Notes: a model not told the origin generated them from the sequence alone. Shown: positions 38,656 to 54,200, counted from the stretch's first letter. The stretch: 64,000 bases of DNA from Limnephilus marmoratus (GCA_917880885.1 OU862910.1:50335285-50399284); one strand, 5' to 3'. Translations and numbers: made by a program.

Positions 38656-40400
38656 ACATTAAATAAAAATGGTTTTTTTATGGTTGATAGTATTTCTTTA
38701 TTGTAATTCAAATTTCATAGGTAATTTAAATAAATTTATAAAATGAATATTGATAACTTGATTATATCAACAGGGATATGTTTAACACGATAATGATGAC
38801 AAACTTTATAGTAAAAGAATATTCAAATGAGCATGATCAAATCACGAGAAAAGTAATATGTATTATTCCTCCTACCTAAAGTAATTCTGTCTTATCTGGT
38901 AAACATTGTTTAGTTATAATTGTTAAGTTAGTCTGTCGTTTACTGAGAAACAGAATTTACAAAGTGGCGTATTTTACATTCCTACACTCAGGAATAAAAG
39001 TTGAATAAGAAATTATTCTAAATATGTAGCTAATTATGAATAAATTAGATATAGAAGATTACTTATACTAACTACCTTAGTTTCCTATCATTTCACTTAA
39101 TGGAAGACTCTTTGCTTTATGCAAGCAGTCACAAGAGACAGGCCTTTGATCATATATATTACCCCCTATTGCAATCCCATCCCCTTCTTAACCCCTTCGC
39201 TCATCCGCCCCGCCTTGCCCTCGCTGACTTCGCTAAATCCCATAACCTAATTATTATTTGAAATGTATTAATGGTAACATTCAACACAATACATATTTAA
39301 CAACAGCCAAATGTAACATTTATTTCTCTATGAAGTTTGATAAAAACATGAATGATGGAACCTATTAATTTTGTTATTTCAAGAATTTAGCTGCAATTAC
39401 TTCATTCAACCATTTAGGCTACTTTAGTATTATTTAATTTTCGATAATAATTACTAAATTAATCCATCCATTAACTATCTACGAGAAGATTTTTCTGGCC
39501 TCTCCTTTTTTGAAATAAATATACTTGAAAATGGATTATTTCATAGAATAAATGTGAATACTTAGAAAAAAGCACAGTTTTGTTTGAATAATGTAGTGAA
39601 TTAAACGAGGATATTACAGCACTTGGTAAATATGTATTTTAGATATGTTCTGTTATAATGTCCAGGATATGAGAAACAAAGTTGTATGAAAGTATACAAA
39701 TGGCAATCAATGATTAGACAAAACCCTGCCTGATCTTAGTTCCTAACAATAATCTATCCATACCACAAATTGTATAGAAGATTGCTTACAGAAATGTTTA
39801 AATCAGTTTTGATTTCTGTAATTATTGTTCATTCATCACATCACTAACCGATTGACACCTACTGACGGTTGAGTTATAATTATTAGTCCTGAATATTTCA
39901 TAACAATAAAACGCTTTCTTTCCTAAATTTTAACATTTCAAACGTCCGTCTCCGTATTGCAATTTTCCCACACAATTATTTTGAAGTTTTCATTGTTAAT
40001 CTAAATATTTATTTATCTGGTTGTATCATATTAATTAATAATTATTAATGACCAAGAATGTTTAGAATAAAATTGTCCAAAATATTTATTTATTTATGTT
40101 ATTAGGATATTCTTAGAATACACAAACTGAGATAAAGTAAGTCTAATCAACCAATAAAGGACTTGTCTCTGTAACAACAGGACACGTCGTATTACCTACT
40201 CATTATTGTCTGAAGAAATATTAGCGTATAATTTAATGAACCTAATACTTGAAGTAAACATAGGGCATGTTTATAGTTCATACCTTACACTAGTTACATG
40301 TATGTATGTAATATGAGAGTAGTTATTTAGCTATTCTATTCTTGCAATGTTGGACAGCTCACAATAGTAAAACATTATTGTCAACGAGACATTGTAGCTA
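38656..40400. other. Intergenic, no feature seen
   Basis: AT-rich sequence between the convergent genes. It may include the alpha2/delta 3' UTR, but no boundary is visible. Confidence 0.4.
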
Positions 40401-40416
40401 TCCCTATTGCACTTCT

Positions 40417-40705
40417 TAGTGTCTTCTGTTGATGATAGAAGCATGTATGTGTATACATTTACTTCAATGTACTGTACTTTCAGCAGAATACTTTTTTACT
40501 CACGATGTCTTCTATTGACGATAGAAGCATGTATGTGTAATACATTTACTTCAATACATGTACATATGCACTGTACTTTCAGTACAATACCTATGTATAC
40601 ACTCATAGTGTCTTTTGTTGATGATCGAAGCATGTATGTATGTGTAATACATTTACTTCAATATGGTACATTCAGTACAATACCTCTACACTCATAGTTC
40701 ACACT
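40417..40705. repeat. About 90- to 100-bp tandem repeat, three copies
   Basis: GTCTTCTGTTGATGATAGAA followed by GCATGTATGTGTA...ACATTTACTTCAAT starts near 40420, 40508 and 40610. The units diverge by a few substitutions and short indels. Confidence 0.8.
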
Positions 40706-40934
40706 AAAGACACAGAAGTGCTGAAAAGATACAACTAGGAAAATTGATGATTTTTCATTTGAAAATGTATTGTTTATAAATGTAACATTGATATTAATAG
40801 TAACTATAACAGACAGTGCAAATCTTTTAGTAAATTAAGTGCTCTTGGTGCATTTCTTAAGTTTACATTTTCCTAGAAAAGTGTTTACATTCTTAATTAT
40901 CATTATTCACATCTAAAACAGAAACTCCCTCCCA

Positions 40935-41000
40935 GGAATATGACATGTATGTATGTATATATGAATATATATATATGTATGTATATATACATAATTACAA
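40935..41000. repeat. TATG/TATA microsatellite
   Basis: TGTATGTATATATGAATATA and similar units. Confidence 0.8.
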
Positions 41001-42282
41001 AATCTATTGATTGAGTAATAAAATAAAAAAGCACCGCATACTTTTAACATTATACATAAACAGGATATCTCGCCAAATACATGTTTACTTCCCACTCCAC
41101 TGTAAGTTAGTTGAGACTGCTATTGATACATACACGCTTATCAAAGTAAGAGCAGTCCATATATTCACATGCTTTATCTTAGTTTACCTTAATTGAACAA
41201 GTCTATATAATCTTAGTTGACTTAACCCAGAACTTAATCGAGTTATGAAAGTTTGATAAAGATTTGAATACTTAATGAAATTTCACTAAAACGAAAATGA
41301 AATTAAGAAGCTAACACGTAATTACGCGACACATTAACATCAAACAAAAGAAAAGGCTAACATTTAAAAATATATTTCTTTAGACACATAAAAGATTCCA
41401 AGAGGTTCGGACATACACAATGAGAGTATACAAAGTTGTCGCCTTTCATGTTTTTGTCTTCAACAGAACTTCAGGACTTCCATCTTCAACAGTATTGAAT
41501 ATTTAGAATGTATTAACTACAAATGTATTTATTTAGAAACATGCATTAAGCATATTGATTACACACATCACAAAGTTTAATGTAACGAGACTTTAATGCA
41601 TTATTTAAATACATACAAACAAAGTAAGCTCAAAACTTGAATGAATAAATTAGCTTCTAAAGATTAGTTTAATTTTTCACCTAATCATATTTACAATTAT
41701 GTCACAAATACATTCAGAAAATATTTCATAAAATATCAATGTTAATAAAACACTGAAAACTTTTTAACAAAGATAAAATGGATTTCATTTCAAATGACAA
41801 TATTCAATATTGGGCCATCTGATAATACTTCACTTTTTTTTATAAAACGTTCATTCTTTTCAGTGTGATTTTTACCTAGGTTTATTTGCTTTTAGTTTTT
41901 CTATTTTCACGTAACAATTTTTCTCTCGTTTTTAAATTTTCGTTTCAGCGATTCGATTATAATATATTATGTATATTCATTAGCAGTTTGGCGCTTTCCT
42001 GTTTTAATGTGTGGTGCAGAGGGTTATGTAGTCCAGAAGTCAAGCTTTGTCATGGATTATTTATGGGATGTGGAATTCTGCATTGTTGGTTTCCATAGTG
42101 CCTAATTAGTTTTGATATATTATTATTAGATGCCTAATATTTGGTAAAGGAAATTATGTAGTATAATATGGGCTATTACTGTGCGTTTTTCAATGTAGAA
42201 CAAATCCTTTCATTCATTCTAATTGTATTGAATAATTCCTTTTTGGACATTACTTGTATAAAGTAGGGGTCATGGTCTGAGA

Positions 42283-45200
42283 TCACGTGGAAATGTTCAG
42301 AGACAGGAGCGCAGTCAGCAGCAGGCTAAAGGACACGGCCAGGGCGCTGGAGCCTCCGCACAACACTATTTCTATTTCCTGTAATGACAATTCATTATAT
42401 TAGTGACACAGGGTATTGCACTTGTCCTATAAGAGTCCTTTGGGAGAACGCTGAAAGTATATATGTAGCCGCTTCGGGGCGAGATGGTACCTAAGTCTCC
42501 TAACATCAGGGCAAGCAGAGATTTAGTGTCAAGTGACAAGAGCCATTCAGTGACTGAGCCCATAAATCCATCACAATTAATATTATTAGAAGTTCTGTGA
42601 ACAGTAGACTTCCTGTCCAAAAAAAGTATGGTTCTAATTTTCTCTTTTATTAAATCAAAACCTCTGAATTCATAGATTTGTAAGTAGGTATTTGAATACC
42701 TACCTACTTTGTAAAACATATATATTTCATGCAACATTTTTTTAATTTCAAATAAGGAATACAATTTGTCCATAGAAACATCACTATCTAAATGATAATT
42801 CTTTTTTCAAACTTTCTTCAGGCATGTAGCACACTTTAAAAAAAATGGAATAAAAATACAAATAGTAATGGGCTCTACACACGACACTGCATGTTGGCCA
42901 GCAGGCAGTGACTGCAAAGAGCATGGAGTTGAGCGAACTAGCGCTGACTCGTTCTAGCGGCCCTTTAACACAAACGAGACAGCGCTAGTTCGCTCAACTC
43001 CACGTTCTTTGCAGTCACTGCCGCAGTCACTAGAAATTGGATGGTGTGGAGACCCGTTTAACAATGATTTCACATTTGAAAAAGAATCTTTACTGGACCA
43101 TTAAAATGGCCATCATCTTGAACCGGAAACGGGATGCAAACGGTTGAGTTAAAACAGACTCATGTAAGTGCTTTGTGGCATCAATTTTGTAAAACTACCT
43201 TCCTGTAACACAACTACTTAAATTTAAAAAAAATATTTTTATTTACTGTCAAATTAACTTCCCATAGCATTGGTAGCTTGAAATGTGGGTTTGAGGGTAT
43301 TCAGTATCGATGAGTGTCTTAACAGCAGAGTTAGGGCAGCTTACCTCTGGATGGTAATTGATACACTTTTGCGGGCGGCGCCGGGAGTGCGCTCCGGGGC
43401 GACAGGGCGCGGGGGGCATCTCGCGGGCCCCCGTGCCCAGCTGCTTGGCCCCGCACGGGCACAATGTGTCCACCACCAGCAGGATCAGATTGCTGTGTGG
43501 GATCTTCTGGACGCTGAATGGCCTGGATTTCAGAAGAAAACGAACATCAGAATAATGCATTAAATAACAATTGTTTGACAGGGATAACACCGTCTCCCAG
43601 TAGGCTCTCCTTTAGTTGGACTTGATATTGACATTGATATTCATTTATTTTTCATGTCAATTTCAAATCAATAACCAGCTAATATAGCCCTCTATGGAAT
43701 AAAATGTATGATAAATATAATGTTGCATAAACTGTTTTGTTGGCTGAACCCCTGGTATTGGTTCTAGGAATTAATCATTAGATGGTAAAACAGATATCTA
43801 ACCCAGCCGGTCATGGTCCTTATCCAGTTGTGTGTTTGGTTTTTTCATTGTGTTAGTTCTTTGTTACCATTTTTATAAGTACTATAGGAATCTTTAATTG
43901 TCCTCTTTTTCCCAAAGTAACCAGCGAACTAAAAAGTGTCGAACCCAGAGACCGAGCGGTTGTGGATCATATTTTATGTAGCATCAAAAGATAGTGCAAG
44001 TAATGTTAAAAGTAAAATAGTAAATAAATTGTCAAATACTTATTTTGAATCCGAGTGCCTTTCATTGAATTGAGACCTTAAAAATTATAGTCTCCATTAA
44101 CGTTATCTATTCGGTTCGGTTTTCAATTCGGCCAATCGATTTAATTATATCATACCTCCAAATATTGATACGGAAACACATGATCTGCTTACTGCGGTTT
44201 AAAGTCAATTCTGAAAGTTCCGGTTAGAACTCCGACAGAAGAAATATTTAAAAACTTTCAAGTTTACAATGTGCAAATACTTTATAAAAAAATGTTTCAA
44301 ATACTCCACTGGCCAACATAAATACTCAAGCAGGGCAATAAGCCCAAATGTACTCAACTGGTTAGTCCCAGTTTGAATAAATCTTTTGGACTGAAAAATA
44401 TTAAATTCATGCTACGAAACTATACAACGTGTCCGGAAACTCGTAGTACAAGCGGGAATCTGGTGAATCTACATCACATAGAGAACCCAAAAACTTATTT
44501 TTTTCGATCTGAGCATTTCGATTTTAATATTATTTTTTTCTATTTTTCCATTTTTTCGGAGACTAAAGGGTTAAAAAAAATTTTGAGCCCAGTTTTTTTT
44601 TTTTTTTTTACAGTGAATTGTTCCGCACAAGAATCTCAACTGCTCTCGTCTGGAGCCTGTGAGACTATGGCATCTCCAATTGGGGTATGTTGTGAGGCTG
44701 AAGGTAGTGGGGAGGGGAAGGAGGTGGGGAAGAGGAAGGTTGGGAAGTACCTGGCTATTCAGATCTGGTCACCAAACACGGCTAAAGCCATTTTCAAGCA
44801 ACGTTTCAATTCTGAATGGTGGTCTTACACCAGGGCGATACTGATAGTATCTTCCACTCTGGAACATGCTGCAAATATAATATATATTATTTTAAATGAA
44901 TTAATTGTGAAATAACACAAATTAATCAAATAAAATTTATTTGCGCATGCCGGGTTCGAACCCGCGACCTCCGGATTATGAGTCAAGAGTCTTATCCACT
45001 GGACTACGGAGGTCGTCCAGTGGATACCCTTTACCGTTTACCCTTCGATGTATTTTATAAGACATTACACAGCTGAAATCAACCCCCTAGTGAAAATTTT
45101 TTTCAATTTTAACCAAAAAAATTCCAACTTCGGACCCGATTTACTCGAAAACTAAAGCTCAAATCAAAAAAGTGATATCACAAATCGACTCCGAATGTGA

Positions 45201-48200
45201 TGTAGATTTACTAGTTTCCCGCTTGTACTATGAGTTTCCGGACACCGTGTATATACCAAACCGAACAAAAAAAAACGAAATTAATATATTTAAAACTAAA
45301 GTAAAAACATGGCTGAGAGAACTGAGTGATAATCAACTTCCTAACATTATTTAGGACAATGTAAAGACCACTAGAAACTAAATATAAAAAAAAACCACAG
45401 GCCGCAACAGAACAGGAAACCTTAGTGAGGAGGACTATGAACACTTTTTACTTAAATTATGTACAAACTTTGCCATAGAAACTTATATTATTTCATAAAA
45501 TTTATGTACAAGAATTTTAGATCATGGAAAAATGACATGGGGAAACCGTTGAGTGCATTCTTTTGGGGCCATCCATAAATTACGTCACACGAATTTCACG
45601 ATTTTTGACCCCCCCCCCCCATCCCTATCACACATCGTCATCATTGTGAGACTCCCGTAGACGTCACATATTTTGCAATTTTGACCCCCCCCCCCTCTTT
45701 GAGGTGTGACGTAATTTATGGATGGTTAGTGAGTTTATTTTGTCTCATTCCATGGTTCTTCTGTTGGGTCATACATACATTCAGTGCGATAAAGGGAAAC
45801 TGGATAAAAGGTTAAGTTAGGTTTGTTTTTTTCGTCACTATTATGCTTACCTTTCGCAACCAGTGACGTGGCAGTTGGTGAGCTTGCCCTTGAGCGGCTG
45901 GCTCATGTTGAGCCTCTCCGCCTGCAACACATACAGATCGGTGCGCTTGTCACAGGCGCGCACACCCGCCCCGCTGCCCGCGCCTCCCGAGGAGCCGGGG
46001 TGCGAGGGGCCCGGGGGCGGTGCGTGCTGGGGCGGTGGTGGCGGGGGTAGGGGGGGCTCCGCTGGCGGGGGTGGCGGCGGAGTGGGCAGGATCGTGTGCA
46101 CCACCGTCTCCTCGGGCAGGTAGGTCTCCTCTTCTTCGTACTCTCCGTAGGCCGGATCGCCATACAAAGCTAAAGCGACAATATTACGATAAGTTTCTTA
46201 CATCATAATTAAAACTCATGCCACTTACGATTTCTGTAACTTTAAATTACAGAAGTAACTAATAATGTCATTTCTATTGGTAATTTTGCCATAAGTCACT
46301 TACATAAGACACTTGCAAGAAAAAACTCACATGTGTTGCTGTCGCCAAAGATTAAAAATACAATATCTGTTACCTAATGCAATATTGGAATACATTGCAT
46401 TGCCTCGCGTACCTTATCGAATAAATTGAAGTGACGGAAGTCTAAAAATTGGAGTCCCAGAAAATTGCGGTATTTCTTTTAAAATATTCGCTCCACACAG
46501 GATGTATCAAGGCTTAAAGTTTTGTTATATGGAATTGTTCTATTAAAAGTTGAAAAGATCCCTTGGAAATCCCACCTCTTTTGGTCATCTCATACAATGT
46601 AAATAGACATGAGTATTATACATACATTATGTATTGTTAGGACTTAGGGAAGATACCCATACTACGTGACACGTTTAGGGGGGGGGGGGGGGGGGGTCTT
46701 CAAAATACTACGCTTGGTACAAATGAGCGGCGGAGTGCTTAGGTTTTTTTGGTGTTGAAGATTGCAGTTTCCCATAGCATTTTTTCATCCCCCCGAGTGG
46801 CCCACTTAAGCTTTGTAATGTATTTTTGGCCCACCAAACGATCTGGATTGGGTTATGTTAGGTTAGGTTAGCGCAATACCAAATAACCACAATTATTTAT
46901 AACATACCATCATCTTGTGGGTAGGAATGTGCGTGTGACTTGACACTATCCCACAGCGGGAACCACACAACGGCCAATCTCCAAATCCACCTCACAAACC
47001 ATTCGAGAGGTTTCGGTCTCTGTAAACATAACGCATTATTAGTAATATCTACAAACTTTGGAAGACACGCAGCACTGTAATATTATTCACAGCACAACAA
47101 AATATGAGACATGTAACAGGATGACTCGTGCGCAGATGAAGAGGTCATTTAATGATATGAATGAAGGGAAATTACCAAAGTACATCAAAGTATTTTACAA
47201 TTGAGTAGATGATTTTTTGCATATTTACCGTCAATGTATTTCCCTTTGCGCTGTAAGGGTTTTTACCATTGGTACACCTTCCCTGATAGTCGAAAAGGGG
47301 TACTTTTCTGTAGATGCGATCCTGCACCAGTGAATCCATGATCGTGCCGTCTATTTGTCCAAAGAACTGACCCGTGTGGCTTTTTTCTTCAGAGAGAATG
47401 ACAAAACCATTGTCATCAAGAATATAGCAGTCCAAGTCATGCGATGCGCAATGCTTTTTGCAGTTTCCTGAGCCGGTACACTGCAAATAATGTCATTGGG
47501 TAACAATTATTGGTTTGCAGAAAAAAAGAAAAGATTTAGATGGAGAGTTTATTAGTATGTTACTATGATTAGATCTGAATTGGGTAAACAGTAATCCGTG
47601 GAGACCTTATTTTTTAACAAAAGTGTACAACCCTTCACAACCGGCAAAAAATTTCCAAATTGTAATAAGCCTCACTAGTAAAACTCGTAATTATGATAGC
47701 CTAGGGCTGGGCAAATTACTGTTTGAAACACATGCGCGTGAAGGTACCCCTACTTAAGCAGGTCCTGAATGTTTGGTATACACCGGTTCTACTCTCAAAA
47801 GCAGATTTATTTTCTGTCTTGACGACCAAATTTAATCAAGGAGAGATAAATAAAAATCAAGGAGATAACCAAAACACGAACAAAAGAGACGAACCCACTC
47901 TCGTATCATCTCAGTAATTGTAAAGGGATAAGTGTAAAAAAAACAACAAAATGACCATTCGTAAAATGGTTGTGCCCAAGGCATCAACGATGCAAGCATC
48001 AATGACGGAGCACCATTCAATGAAATTCTTTCATAAGAGTAACAACTCATTGCAGATGTGATATTGACAAAGAGCTTTAAGTAAAATTAGAATAACAACT
48101 TAATATGGAAGTGACATTGACAAATTGCTTTAACGGGTAGATCAGGATAGGTTACGTTATGTTAAGTTAGATTAGGTCAGGTTATAAGAGTAACAACTTA

Positions 48201-51200
48201 CTGCAGACGTGATATTGACAAAGTGCTTGGACAGTGTGTGCAGCTGAAAGTGCAGGCCCACGACAGCAGCGGGGGCGCGGTGTCCTCGGTGCTCCACGAA
48301 CACGGCATGCGTGGCCAGCACCAGGGGCTCAGGTTCCCCTGTGGACCCCGCCTCCCTGAATGGCACCGAGAACACAAAGCTCTCAGGCTCCACGGCGTGG
48401 TGGTCCACGGCACGCTTGTACCAGGATGCGTCAAATGCTTTATGGTGGACTTCGCTGAAATGCCTGAAATACATATTGATTAACTTATTATTTTTATGTA
48501 TTTATTAATTTATTTACGGCAAAAGTACCTGTAAATAAACAGAATAAATAATTTTTATTACTCATTGATTAAAATTTACATTTGAGCTTTGAACTGTTTT
48601 AAAAAAATATGTGAAATGCTGTTTGCAAGTTCATTTGCTTTATAAATATACCAAACCACCCACATCTGCTTGTTGATTACCTAAGCTATGAATGCGTGGC
48701 ATAAATATACCAATCCACCCACATCTGCTTGTTGATTACCTAAGCTATGAATGCGTGGCATAAATATACCAATCCACCCACATGCTTGGTATAAGCTATG
48801 ACATTACATGCTATTAGACGAGGGGTAGAAATCTCAAAGTGGGAAGACACAAGACAATTGCACCGTTCTCGATATCTAGTACTGTAGTACTAAACTGCTA
48901 TGCGTCGAGTAAGGTTGCGTCTTACCAGTAAGTAAATTGCATTTTAAAAAGTGCCAAAATGCCCTCCTGTGTGATGAGAAAATGTTTCAATTACACGGAA
49001 TAATAGTATAGGCGAATGAATAACATTTCATTTGTAAGTACACGCAAATTACTTAATATTATCGATTATTATAAATATTACAATTAATTTTAATGTTTCC
49101 CGCTCGCGCTTTTACACGTCATTAGAGAAAATTCAAGTCCTACTAAAGTAAAGGGTCTGGACGCGCAACAGCCAAATTTCTGTTGCTAAGTAAACTTCAC
49201 TGTTTTAAAGTAGAATAATCAGCCTAAACACTCTGTTTATTTATTTGCTTGCGGTAAAACAACACATAAATCAGTAGTTTTAACAAGTATTGATGACAAT
49301 CGCCACCATTTGAAAACTGTCGTTGCCCTATTGTATTTATTGCATAGCTCGACATATCAAACTCCGACAGGCAGCCGGACCTTTTATTCTAGTGGGCCTC
49401 AAGAAAAGGAGACAGCGAACGTTCCATCAAAAAGTGACAAGCAATACGCCGCCGCCCGCTCATATATCCATGTCATTCATACACACACATTATTTGATTG
49501 TCTATCTTTATCACACAGGAATAAACTTTTGAATGAAATTATACTGAAAATCGCTGAAAACAAAAGAGTGTTTCTTATTTTCCATATTATATTGTGAGTA
49601 TATGAGACTATGGCTAGTCTATTTATTTATATAACGTCATTGGGTATAAGGGAGTTTATAGATGAGTTAAATGTAATGACATTATTGTTGCAGTGAAAGA
49701 CATTTTATCTCAATGTATTAGGCAGTTTAGGAATATGGTGGGTGGTTTGGTATATTTATGGGAATATGAAATGGAATCTATTAGAGACATGATATGTTAT
49801 GATTTTTATGTCTAACAAAGTTTTTGGACCAATGTTTACGATTTTATAATATATTTTTTTATAAATCCTACGAATATGTGTTAATCGACAAAGACAGGTG
49901 AATTCATTGGCTATATAGAACTATAATCAGTTTGTATGTCTCCATATTAAAATTTGGAGTTATGATTTTTTTAATGTGGACGGAAAATATTCCAAATGAT
50001 CTCCAAAAAATCACGAGCAATCGAAGGAAAAAGTTTTAAACCGTGCTGTCGCTCGAGAGGATAAGGGAATTGATGATTTAAAAAAGAAACATGACATCAG
50101 ATAGCAATCTTCTGTCTGACAGCTTTATTAATTTTAGATTTTTCATTAGACAGTAAAGTTATAGTTTATATTTTCAATGGGAATAGTTTATAATTTACAT
50201 CTTCAAAATTTATGCTGCAGCTTTTTGATTCACTGCACCATAAATTATTTGGTTTTGGTTTTTTTAACAGTGAAATATCTATTTCACAAAAGTCGAAGGT
50301 CTCGTATCACATATTTTCAATTGTTCAAAACGAGAGGAAATTGTTAAATAATCATTCTGCAATTTCTGTGCTGGCCTTCAAACTACTCAAATCAAAGGTG
50401 CACATAGATGGTTCGAGGCCTTTACAGACAGCCGGCTGGCCCACGTGCTAACTGAAGGCAACGCGTCGAAAGGCTCGACCACTCTACCGTCCTTTCCCAA
50501 AGTCAAACCTTTTGTTCGATCTCTTCCCATGTGGGTTCTTAAAAACTATCGTCTTTGTCATAGAATAGATCCTATTTATAATAATAATAATAATAATAAT
50601 AATCTTTATTCCAGGATGTGGGGAGGATAGTGCAATCCCACACGTCCCATATAGTTATACATATTTATTTGAAATTTATTTATTTATTTTATTTGAAACC
50701 GGGACCTTCGCTTAGCTTGTTAGTTATCCTGTCCCTGTATATTGTTGAACCTACAATGGATAAATGGCTTAAAATAGATAAATGCTGAAGTAGCATAATT
50801 TTATTTATACCACTGTGTAGTTATTTTAAATAAGAAAACATACAAATCTGTGTTGATATTTAAAAATATAATATTATAAAGTTTTTAAAACTTTTTACAG
50901 GATTATATTATATCTTACTAAGTGAAATTAACTATCCTTTATATCGCGCAAAAACCTCACCAGCGCTTGAGTTTATTTAATAATGTCTTAATGGTTGGGC
51001 TAGAAGAAGAGTACAAAAAAATGATGCCTGATGTGGTATGAATTTAAGGAATCTTCCCATTTTTGAAATTATAAGTTAGGTAATTACCATGTTATTCCTG
51101 AATAACTTTTGAGTACTACTATTTAAATAACAAGCCTTTAATATTATAACAAGTAGACTTACGGTTCAGTGGAATCGGGACTGCGGGGAACATGTTCTGT

Positions 51201-54200
51201 CCAGCGGAGTAGACCACTGCGAGTAGCCACAAAGGACAGAGTCACTCCAAATATTTGGTATCCTTGGCTGCAAGTTGTTAAGTCTATTAATGCACTGACC
51301 AATATTCATTACATATAAAACTCGTGTGCTTTTATGGTAAGCCAATAAACTTTTGTGATAAATTGAGAAATAAAAAACTTAGATATTAGTTTGATAATAC
51401 TACGATATAAAAAGCAATATGTTTGTATACCTAAAGTTATTTTTTAAACAAAGTTGGTACAAAGGAAACAACGTTTTTATTGTTAGATATCAATAGAAGA
51501 TTCATTTGTATAATGTGTGCTGTTTTACCGAAAGAATTTTTATCATGTAGAAATATTATTATTTAAATCTTCAATTTATATCTTAATCTTTACAAACTTA
51601 GGTATAAGGCTAGTCGGGGGAAGTGCGGCAAATAAATTAATGAGTTGGATTCAATTACCAAGAAGTAGGCAATTCAGTGTGCTTTTAAGAAATAATTGAA
51701 TAACAGTAGAAATTTATTTGTTGAAATAAAATCTTGTATATCTAAACCATTTTCCACCACTAGTGGCGTACCACAAGGTAGTCACCTTGGCCCAGTTGTA
51801 TTTCTTGTTTTGTAAATGATACAGTCAACTGCTTTAAAGATGTCTATGCATTGCTTTTCACCTATGATATTAAATTATATAAGGAAATAACCCTCTTAGG
51901 ACTATCAAGTTCTTCATTTAGCGTTAATGCGGGCATATACCTTAATTATTTTGTAGAATGTAATACATTGAATAATTTTAATAAAAGTTGCAACCTGTGA
52001 AATGGGGAAGTGTCTATACAATAAATCTATTTTTTTGATTTGATTTAACACAGAAATTTATTAATATACAATAGTACACAACAACTTTTGCAGTTTCACG
52101 ATATAATTAAAAACAAGCAAATACATACTTTTCCTTTTTCGGCGAATAAAAATCACCATGAAAATAAAATCTATCAAAAGGCTATCAGAATAAAAAGTGG
52201 AAAGGCTATCAGAATAAAATTGACGCGCACACAGCCATCTAGCAATAGTAAACTGCAGCAGGTTTAGTGCATTAGAGTGTGTTCCTAGATGTCAGACACG
52301 GTCACAAATTGTTCAGTTTTCTCAAAAACCTGATAAACGTACATACCCTGAAGACGCATTTCCTCCGACTGACCTTACTAATAATTCACAGTAATTCACA
52401 TACACGGAGACCGGTGTACATAATATATTGATCCTGCGAATAAGAAATGATTTTTAAGAATACAAATATCATAGTTCTAGTTATTGTTTCCTTTGCCCTG
52501 AGAATGCACGTTAAAGGTTTACCATAAATAGATTGCACAAAAATCATAAAGTAAAAATTATAAATCATCCCAGGAAAGAGAAGCACTGTACATGTTGGAA
52601 ATATTGATTAGATTTGTTCCTGGCAGCATTATAAACGTGTTAGTGTACTTAATAGATAAAAATTGATACTTACAGTGTCCACTTAGCTTTTGAATTAGTA
52701 ACAATATGTATATTTACACAGTAACCACTCAAGAGATAAACTAATAGAAGTGTTTGTCCTTGGCATATTGTCCTTGTGCCCATATTAAATAAAAAAAAAT
52801 ATTTTGCGAAATCTATCGTACATTATTTTCATGTATTGAAATTGTTTCTTGATCAGAAAATCAATTTCATTGGCCTGTCTGGGGCCCAGGAATCGAGAAG
52901 TCTTTCGTAAAATGGCAACATCAGTATCAGTTTAGATCACGCTTCTAAAGATTATTCATTCAGCGATACATTTTATGTTGCTTTTTTATTTAGTGTATTG
53001 TACCTACACACCTACATTATTTTAGATTATCTTATAAAAAATGTGGTCTGTGCAAGTTTATAGAACAAGAGAAATTATATTTAAATTTCTTCAGAGTTAT
53101 CATATTAATTTTTAAAAAAGCTTAACCACTCGGACCCATAAGCCTGTTTTCACGATAATACAACATTACCAGACATACATATGATGTATGAGGCGTACCT
53201 GACTTATTACTCTACTTTTCAAAATGTGATAAAGGCTTTGTTTGGTGTTGTTTATGGAAATGAAATATATTGATTTATGTGAAAGTCACAGTTATCGTGA
53301 GTTTGGAAAATGTATTATTAAGAGCAATATTTATGTTTCAATCTAGCCTACATGTAGTTAAAATATATAACTAACCTTAAGGGACCACACAAACTGCTAA
53401 ATCTACTCTCTGTTTGATATAGATGTAAAGATTTAATTTTTATGATTAACTTATTGAAATTTATAAATCTCATTGTAATATTTAATCATTCCAAAGATGT
53501 CAGCCTATAAAAAAATTGAGAATATGTAATATTACATGAGATCGATACAAATCACTGAATTCAATCAGGTCTCAATAACTTAATTGGTGGAGTATTGGCA
53601 CTGGTAGGACTGGAGGATCTGTATTCAAGTCCCAGTTGCGACATTTATCTTTTTATTTTCAGTTTCTTATTGTATTTTCAAGTTTTCATTGAGAGTTATG
53701 AATATTATTTTCATTGATATTTCAACGAAATATATAAGCTATCTGTAATCCCGAAACTCTTTGAAAAACTATTACTTGACCAAATTTCCCCATGTATAAA
53801 CCATCTCTGTAAAAAACCAAAATAACCATTTGTAAGACCATAGTCAGAACCGTATTGGCATATGGTTGTGAGGCGCTGACACTTATGGCTGAAATGCTGG
53901 ATACTTTTGAAAGAAAAGTGCTGAGAAGAATATGTTGACTCGTGAAAGAGGGCGAACAGTGGCGCATCTGGCAAAGTAAAGAATTGTATGATGTATATAA
54001 AGCCCCTAGCATCTCAGCACATATGAGACTCCTCAGGTTGAGATGGGCTGGGCATGTACAGAGAATGCCGGATACATGCGTCCCAAAAAGAATTTTGACT
54101 TCCAGGTGGAAAGAGAAAAGTGGGAAGACCCAGACTGAGGTGGGAAGATGAGATAAGAGGGGATGCAGCACAACTTCTCCAGATACCAAACTGGAAGTCA

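Larger units (their letters stand above)
44417..45262. mobile_element. MITE with GTGTCCGGAAACTC termini, carrying other repeats
   Basis: CAACGTGTCCGGAAACTCGT at the left and the complement of ACGGTGTCCGGAAACTCATA at the right continue for about 45 bp of inverted repeat through AGTACAAGCGGGAA. Inside are a family 2 copy and a tRNA-like SINE segment. Confidence 0.7.

Noticed and set aside
44945..45017. Functional tRNA-Met(CAT) gene
   Set aside because: Acceptor strands do not pair and the segment sits within repeat sequence, so a tRNA-derived SINE is more likely.
45172..45354. 60-aa open frame resembling the tail of a LINE RT
   Set aside because: The FKTKVKTWLREL pattern is suggestive but too short, and it overlaps the end of a MITE.
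49310..49597. 95-aa plus-strand open frame starting MKTVVALLYLL with a signal-peptide look
   Set aside because: Opposite strand inside an alpha2/delta intron, no splice context, no recognisable domain, and composition like the surrounding intron.
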